NCBI GenBank assembly: GCA_003242085.1
Contig: QBML01000002.1
Span: 180,378-244,377 of the forward strand
Direction of reading: 5' to 3'
Source of the DNA: Pseudanabaena frigida
Lineage (GTDB): Bacteria > Cyanobacteriota > Cyanobacteriia > Pseudanabaenales > Pseudanabaenaceae
Length of the DNA stretch: 64,000 nucleotides
Positions 60,049 through 64,000 of this stretch are shown here, one piece after another (the first letter of the stretch is position 1; the number at the start of each line of letters is the position of its first letter). The notes under the pieces were generated by a model. That model had not been told where the DNA came from, did no database searches, and was given only the letters and a program-made list of their open reading frames with translations. The translations under genes were made by a program, and so were the position numbers.

Positions 60049-63000
60049 ATGAGTGCCCAGAACTCTTCAAGCCCGAAACCGACAGGATTTAGTATTAGCG
60101 CTACTGCAATTCGCCGACATATTGGTACATTGATGCTTACCTTAGCGATTTTTGTAATGGGAGCATTCTATATCACCCGATTGCAGGTAGATTTACTTCC
60201 ATCAATTGTCTACCCGAGAATTGGTGTACAGGTAAATATCCCAGGGATAACACCAGAGGTAGCCATTACAGAGGTAACCAAGCCTCTAGAAGAGGCACTA
60301 GCTCTTACTGAGGGAGTAAACCAGCTTTTTTCGCGTACTCGTGAAGGACAAGTACGAGTAGACTTATTTTTTGACGTAGGCAGGAATGTCGATCAGGCTC
60401 TAAATGATGCAGTTGCAAGTTTTAACCGAGGTCGCAGCCAATTACCAGACGATATTGAAGACGCGCGAATTTTTAAATTTGACCCCTCTCAATTTCCAAT
60501 ATATGAATTTGCACTGACATCTCCTTCGCTTTCACTTTCAGAATTACGTCTATTTGCCGATGAGGAATTAGGTCGTGAGTTGGCGATCGTGCCCGGGGTC
60601 GCAGGGATTGATGTGGTTGGCGGTGTCAAAGAAGAAGTGCAAGTAAATCTCGATCTCAAACGCTTGCAAGCAGTTGGTGTAAATATCGATGATGTCCTCA
60701 ATGCGCTACGCGATCGCAATGTGGATATCTCTGGTGGACGCTTGCGGGATGGCTCAGTAGAACCACTTACCCGTGCGATCGGTAAATTTCGCAATGCTAA
60801 AGAATTAGAAAGTTTATCCTTTAATGTCCGTAGTAGTAATGCATCAAATCCTGAGCAGACTCGAAAAGTCTATCTCCGCGACTTTGCCACCATTATTGAT
60901 GGCACTGAGGAGCAGCGGATTTTTACTTCGCTAAATGGAGAAGCTGCCGTCAGGATTTTAGTCACGAAACAACCCGATGCAAATACGATTGAAGTGGTCG
61001 ATCGAGTAATGGCTAAGATCTCAACACTTCAAGAGAGTGGTGCTATTCCCAGTGATGCAATCTTGACTGCAACACTAGATGAATCGAGGCTAATTCGAGC
61101 TTCGGTTGCCAACGTTGCATCTTCAGGTGTAATGGGCGCAATCCTAGCAGGTAGTGCAGTTCTACTATTTCTTGGTTCTATCCGCCAAACTCTGATTATT
61201 ACCCTCGCCATACCCCTTGCCACCCTTGCTTCCATCATTGCGATGGGTGTTTTTGGCTTTTCCCTTAACCTATTTAGCTTAGGGGGTTTGGCTTTAGGTA
61301 TTGGCGGTGTCGTAGATTGCTCGATCGTGATGCTAGACAATATCATCAACGGTCTTGAGAGAATGCGAAAAAGTAATGGAGTTCAAGACACGATCGCCCA
61401 AGCACAGGTTAGCAGTTCGGAAATAGAATCAGCGCTGGTTGCCTCCACTAGTACCAACCTCGTCGTAATTTTTCCATTTTTGTTATTGGGTGGATTTCTA
61501 TCGCTGTTATTTAATCAACTGATTCTCACGATTAGCTTTGGCAATATTGCCGCGATCGCGATCGCCATAACTGTCGTACCAATGTTAGCTTCACGCTTGT
61601 TATCTGTATCTTGGTCGAGTCGTTTAAATGAAACTTGGTTTATGCGCGGATTTCAGCGGCAATTCGCAGCAGCGACATTGGGATATGCAGGATTCTTAGC
61701 CAAAATTGTTCACTATCGTTTATGGGTGGTTATTGCTGTATTTGCAGTACTTGGTGGTGGTGGCTTCTTGATGGGACGACAGCTTCCCCAAGAGATCATT
61801 CCACAGGTAAAAACGGGTGATGTGAGTTTAAATGCTCAATTCCCAGCAGGAACTACACTTGCCGCCAATCGTAAAGTGATGGATATCGTAGATAAAATCC
61901 TGATCGAACAACCTGAAACAGCCTATGCATTTACAACTGTTGGCGGTGGTTCTTTTGGCAATAACGTAACTTCTAATCCTTTACGCAGTGGCAGCACAAT
62001 TACTCTTAAGTCTAATGCGGATCTCGCTGGTTTTATCAGTCGCGTCAACAGTGAAATTAATAAATTAAATCTAGCAGGCGTGAGAATTCGGGTTAATCCA
62101 GGTCAAGTACGCGGCATTATTGTCAATAATTCTCCAATACCGCGAACTGACATTGACATCATTTTACAAGGTTCTAATCCAGAAGTCCTAGCGCAGACTG
62201 GCACAGAAATCCTTAGTTCCTTAGAGAAAAATGTCAAAGGCGCAAACTTCCGTCCAGACACCGATGCACGTCAACCTGAAGTCCAAATTTTCCCTGATTG
62301 GGAACGTTTGCAAGCCTTAGGATTATCTACGCAATCCGTCGGCTCCACTCTCCAAACTGCAATTACTGGCTCAGTGCCTACCCAATTGCAACGAGGCGAT
62401 CGCCTTGTGGATGTGCGCGTACAACTCGATTCTGAGGCGCGTCGAAACGCCTCACAATTGCAGCAAGTACCCCTCTTTGTCAGCAATAATCGCCCTGTCC
62501 GCCTTGCTGATGTTTCCACTATCCGCGAAGGTCGCGCCCCAGGAGAAATTCAACGCATTAACCAGCGTCAGGTTTTCTTGATCCTCGGTAGTTTAGAGCG
62601 CGGTACAAGTCTGAGCGATGCTCTCAAACAAGCAGAAGATGTAATTACGGCAATCGACTTGCCCGATGGCGTAACGGTTTTACCGAGTACTGCTAAGGAA
62701 GCTAATGAAAATCTGTCAAAAGCTTTTGGCGTATTAGGTGTACTTGCATCCTTCTTAGTATTTGTAGTAATGGCTGTACAGTACAACTCGCTGATCGATC
62801 CGTTGGTAATTATGTTAACGATTCCTCTTGCGCTGGCTGGTGGCATTATCGGTCTGTATGTGACCAATAGTTCCATTAACGTGATGGTTGTAATTGGCGT
62901 TATTCTGCTAGTTGGGATTGTCGTCAATAATGCGATCGTGATGGTAGAGTTCGCCAATCAATTACGCGAAGAACAGAAATGTAGTCGCATTCAGGCAATT

Positions 63001-63258
63001 CTACAAGCTGCACCGATTCGTTTACGTCCAATTCTGATGACTACGATTACGACTGTGGTTGGTGCTTTCCCTCTAGCCCTAGGTGGTGGAGATGGCGGTG
63101 AGTTCTTACAACCACTTGGGATTGTCACTTTCTCTGGATTAGCGCTTGCTACAATCCTAACGTTATTCCTAATCCCTTGCTTTTATGTGCTTTTGCATGA
63201 ATTTAATTGGGCTAAGGTGAAAAAACTAGTACCAGTCAGAGTATCTACGAGAAATTAA
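60049..63258 (+). CDS. RND multidrug efflux pump (AcrB/HAE1-like)
   Basis: A 1069-residue inner-membrane pump with the RND layout: TM1 (MLTLAIFVMGAFYITR), large periplasmic loop, TM2-6, then a second copy. TM4 contains LALGIGGVVDCSIVMLDNI: the first proton-relay aspartate is present, but the second position (D408 in E. coli AcrB) is Cys. TM10 has LVGIVVNNAIVMVEFANQL, where AcrB has lysine. Such VNN variants are common in this wider family. The pump works with the lipoprotein adaptor upstream and an outer-membrane TolC elsewhere. Substrates unknown. An AGAGGT site precedes ATG 60049. Confidence 0.93.
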   Translation: MSAQNSSSPKPTGFSISATAIRRHIGTLMLTLAIFVMGAFYITRLQVDLLPSIVYPRIGVQVNIPGITPEVAITEVTKPLEEALALTEGVNQLFSRTREGQVRVDLFFDVGRNVDQALNDAVASFNRGRSQLPDDIEDARIFKFDPSQFPIYEFALTSPSLSLSELRLFADEELGRELAIVPGVAGIDVVGGVKEEVQVNLDLKRLQAVGVNIDDVLNALRDRNVDISGGRLRDGSVEPLTRAIGKFRNAKELESLSFNVRSSNASNPEQTRKVYLRDFATIIDGTEEQRIFTSLNGEAAVRILVTKQPDANTIEVVDRVMAKISTLQESGAIPSDAILTATLDESRLIRASVANVASSGVMGAILAGSAVLLFLGSIRQTLIITLAIPLATLASIIAMGVFGFSLNLFSLGGLALGIGGVVDCSIVMLDNIINGLERMRKSNGVQDTIAQAQVSSSEIESALVASTSTNLVVIFPFLLLGGFLSLLFNQLILTISFGNIAAIAIAITVVPMLASRLLSVSWSSRLNETWFMRGFQRQFAAATLGYAGFLAKIVHYRLWVVIAVFAVLGGGGFLMGRQLPQEIIPQVKTGDVSLNAQFPAGTTLAANRKVMDIVDKILIEQPETAYAFTTVGGGSFGNNVTSNPLRSGSTITLKSNADLAGFISRVNSEINKLNLAGVRIRVNPGQVRGIIVNNSPIPRTDIDIILQGSNPEVLAQTGTEILSSLEKNVKGANFRPDTDARQPEVQIFPDWERLQALGLSTQSVGSTLQTAITGSVPTQLQRGDRLVDVRVQLDSEARRNASQLQQVPLFVSNNRPVRLADVSTIREGRAPGEIQRINQRQVFLILGSLERGTSLSDALKQAEDVITAIDLPDGVTVLPSTAKEANENLSKAFGVLGVLASFLVFVVMAVQYNSLIDPLVIMLTIPLALAGGIIGLYVTNSSINVMVVIGVILLVGIVVNNAIVMVEFANQLREEQKCSRIQAILQAAPIRLRPILMTTITTVVGAFPLALGGGDGGEFLQPLGIVTFSGLALATILTLFLIPCFYVLLHEFNWAKVKKLVPVRVSTRN

Positions 63259-63292
63259 TTCCCTAGAATTTTGTAGCGCTTTGCACTCTAAA

Positions 63293-63339
63293 ATCAAAAA
63301 GAAGAGGTAGTACAAAATACTATCTCTTCTTTTTTTGAT
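63293..63339. repeat. Imperfect palindrome with AAAAC loop
   Basis: ATCAAAAAGAAGAGGTAGTA and its near-complement (63318-63339) with short loop. It lies 35 bases past the pump stop and ends in a T-run, so it probably terminates the efflux transcript. Confidence 0.7.
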
Positions 63340-63369
63340 ATCAGATATTTTCGGCACAATCTAAGCTTT

Positions 63370-63810
63370 ATGCCTTGTATTAAACTTGAACCCCTAGGAA
63401 TTACGATCAATGTCTCTGCCAAAAATAGATTGTGGCGATCGCTCAAACATGCCAAGGTGGATATGCCAGCAACCTGCGGAGGACAGGGAACTTGTGGTAC
63501 ATGTGCCTTACGTGTTTTTGAAGGAGGAAGTAATCTCAGTGCCATGCAAACATTAGAGCAAGTCACCCTCAAAAATATTCGTAAAGATTTATCTCTCTAT
63601 CGTTTGACTTGCCAAGCCTCAGTTTTAAAAGATGGAGTTGTTTTTTATTTAGATAATAAAGCTGATAAAAAACTAGCTCAAATTTTTGCACGCCTAAAAA
63701 ACCGCCTTGCACCTCGCAATATCTATCATCCACTCACTGGAGAGTTGCTAGTCCAAGAAGGAAAATTGATCACTCAAGAGACTTTAGAACGATTATTAAG
63801 TGATTGCTAA
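63370..63810 (+). CDS. 2Fe-2S ferredoxin-like protein
   Basis: A 146-residue soluble protein. The N-terminal ~90 residues are a plant/adrenodoxin-like 2Fe-2S domain with the ligand set C36, C42, C45 (CGGQGTCGTC) and C81 (LTCQA). The C-terminal 55 residues (KKLAQIFARLKNRLAPRNIYHPLTGELLVQEG) are a lineage-specific extension with a GELL(V) turn. The short spacing between the first two cysteines is C-X5-C, as in adrenodoxin and CDP-6-deoxy-type ferredoxins. Its electron partner is not known; no oxidoreductase is adjacent. Start ATG 63370. Confidence 0.88.
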   Translation: MPCIKLEPLGITINVSAKNRLWRSLKHAKVDMPATCGGQGTCGTCALRVFEGGSNLSAMQTLEQVTLKNIRKDLSLYRLTCQASVLKDGVVFYLDNKADKKLAQIFARLKNRLAPRNIYHPLTGELLVQEGKLITQETLERLLSDC

Positions 63811-63886
63811 TTTGACTTGTAAATAAAATGGGTAAATAAGTAAAGGGTAAATAATTATTTACTCCCTTCCCAGTGAATAAATTAGT

Positions 63887-63954
63887 GGGTACTTACAGCA
63901 ATTACCGCTCAAACACAAAAGTTTGTGTTTGAGCGGTAATTGCTGTAAGTACCC
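63887..63954. repeat. Long perfect palindrome, pure TTACAGC element
   Basis: Arms of about 33 bases centred at 63920.5 with essentially no loop (AAAAGTTT). TTACAGC at 63893 and GCTGTAA ending 63948 bound it. It contains TTACAGCAATTACCG, the left end of the element at 18450, but lacks the variable inner hairpin. Confidence 0.88.
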
Positions 63955-63965
63955 CAAAATCTAGA

Positions 63966-64000
63966 AGTGTGGGCAGCCCGTTACACGGGCTGCCCACACT
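63966..64000. repeat. Palindrome of the AGAAGTGTG subfamily, cut by window end
   Basis: AGTGTGGGCAGCCCG (63966-63980) and complement (63986-64000) around TTACA. The preceding ATCTAGA should pair beyond the window end. It stands 11 bases from the element at 63887. Confidence 0.8.

Noticed and set aside
1..64000. tRNA, rRNA, tmRNA, cobalamin or TPP riboswitches
   Set aside because: I scanned the gaps for T-loop (GGTTCGAATC-type) and riboswitch core motifs and saw none; weak or atypical RNAs could still have been missed.

Overview
The window is a chromosomal segment from a cyanobacterium. The HIP1 octamer GCGATCGC recurs throughout, many genes belong to families largely confined to cyanobacteria (DUF3155, a high-light-inducible protein, a DUF2808 protein, XisH/XisI, a DUF3536-type glycoside hydrolase, pentapeptide-repeat proteins, CHAT-TPR proteins), and housekeeping genes (dnaA, rplI, nrdR, hisH, bioB, surE, rsmG, pdxA, ppk) are scattered between short single-gene or two-gene units. 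A thin filamentous type such as Pseudanabaena is a reasonable guess but is not proved by the sequence. No rRNA, tRNA, CRISPR array, prophage or complete insertion sequence was seen.

Layout. 1-5.2 kb: 3' end of cobQ, a fused two-domain oligopeptide-type ABC ATPase, a PLP-dependent decarboxylase and nrdR with a probable NrdR box. 5.3-7.7 kb: a small accessory block with a trypsin-co-occurring-domain protein, a small Cys-containing protein and a membrane-anchored trypsin-like/TPR protease. 7.8-12.3 kb: DUF3155, small and TPR proteins, and two surface-polysaccharide glycosyltransferases. 12.6-15.5 kb: an AT-rich AlbA_2/Schlafen-like gene, a repetitive small protein and a pentapeptide-repeat protein. 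16.1-21.4 kb: a fusion of a degenerate sigma-54-activator-like AAA+ domain with a NapH-like polyferredoxin membrane protein, then a GH57/DUF3536 protein. 21.6-23.9 kb: antitoxin-like gene with a truncated PIN-toxin remnant, xisH/xisI and a secreted protein. 24-31.4 kb: bioB, ppk, glutathione peroxidase, a P-loop kinase, a short tsaB, rsmG and an unusual Hlip. 31.4-42.4 kb: a surface/signalling cluster (duplicated-domain protein, CHASE2-GGDEF cyclase, DUF928 protein, filamentous-haemagglutinin-type exoprotein and two convergent CHAT-TPR proteins). 42.8-53.9 kb: surE, DUF2808, hisH, an MscS channel with a cyclic-nucleotide domain, a beta-propeller protein, a FecR protein, rplI, pdxA and dnaA. 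53.9-64 kb: SOUL protein, small secreted proteins, a pentapeptide/membrane protein, Uma2 nuclease, MtfA-like peptidase, an RND efflux pair and a 2Fe-2S ferredoxin.

The dominant non-coding signal is a dense set of intergenic palindromes, about forty in 64 kb. Many sit inside 80-140 bp elements that begin TATAGC or TTACAGC and end with the complement. Inside, long near-perfect inverted arms surround a three-base loop (AAA, TTC or AGA between GC and GC). Arm sequence differs from copy to copy, yet the two arms of one copy agree. Several lie between convergent genes and probably act as bidirectional terminators; others have invaded gene starts and create false N-terminal extensions. I regard this element family, the CHASE2-GGDEF/DUF928/TPS/CHAT cluster, the trypsin/Trypco block and the AAA-NapH fusion as the parts most worth pursuing.
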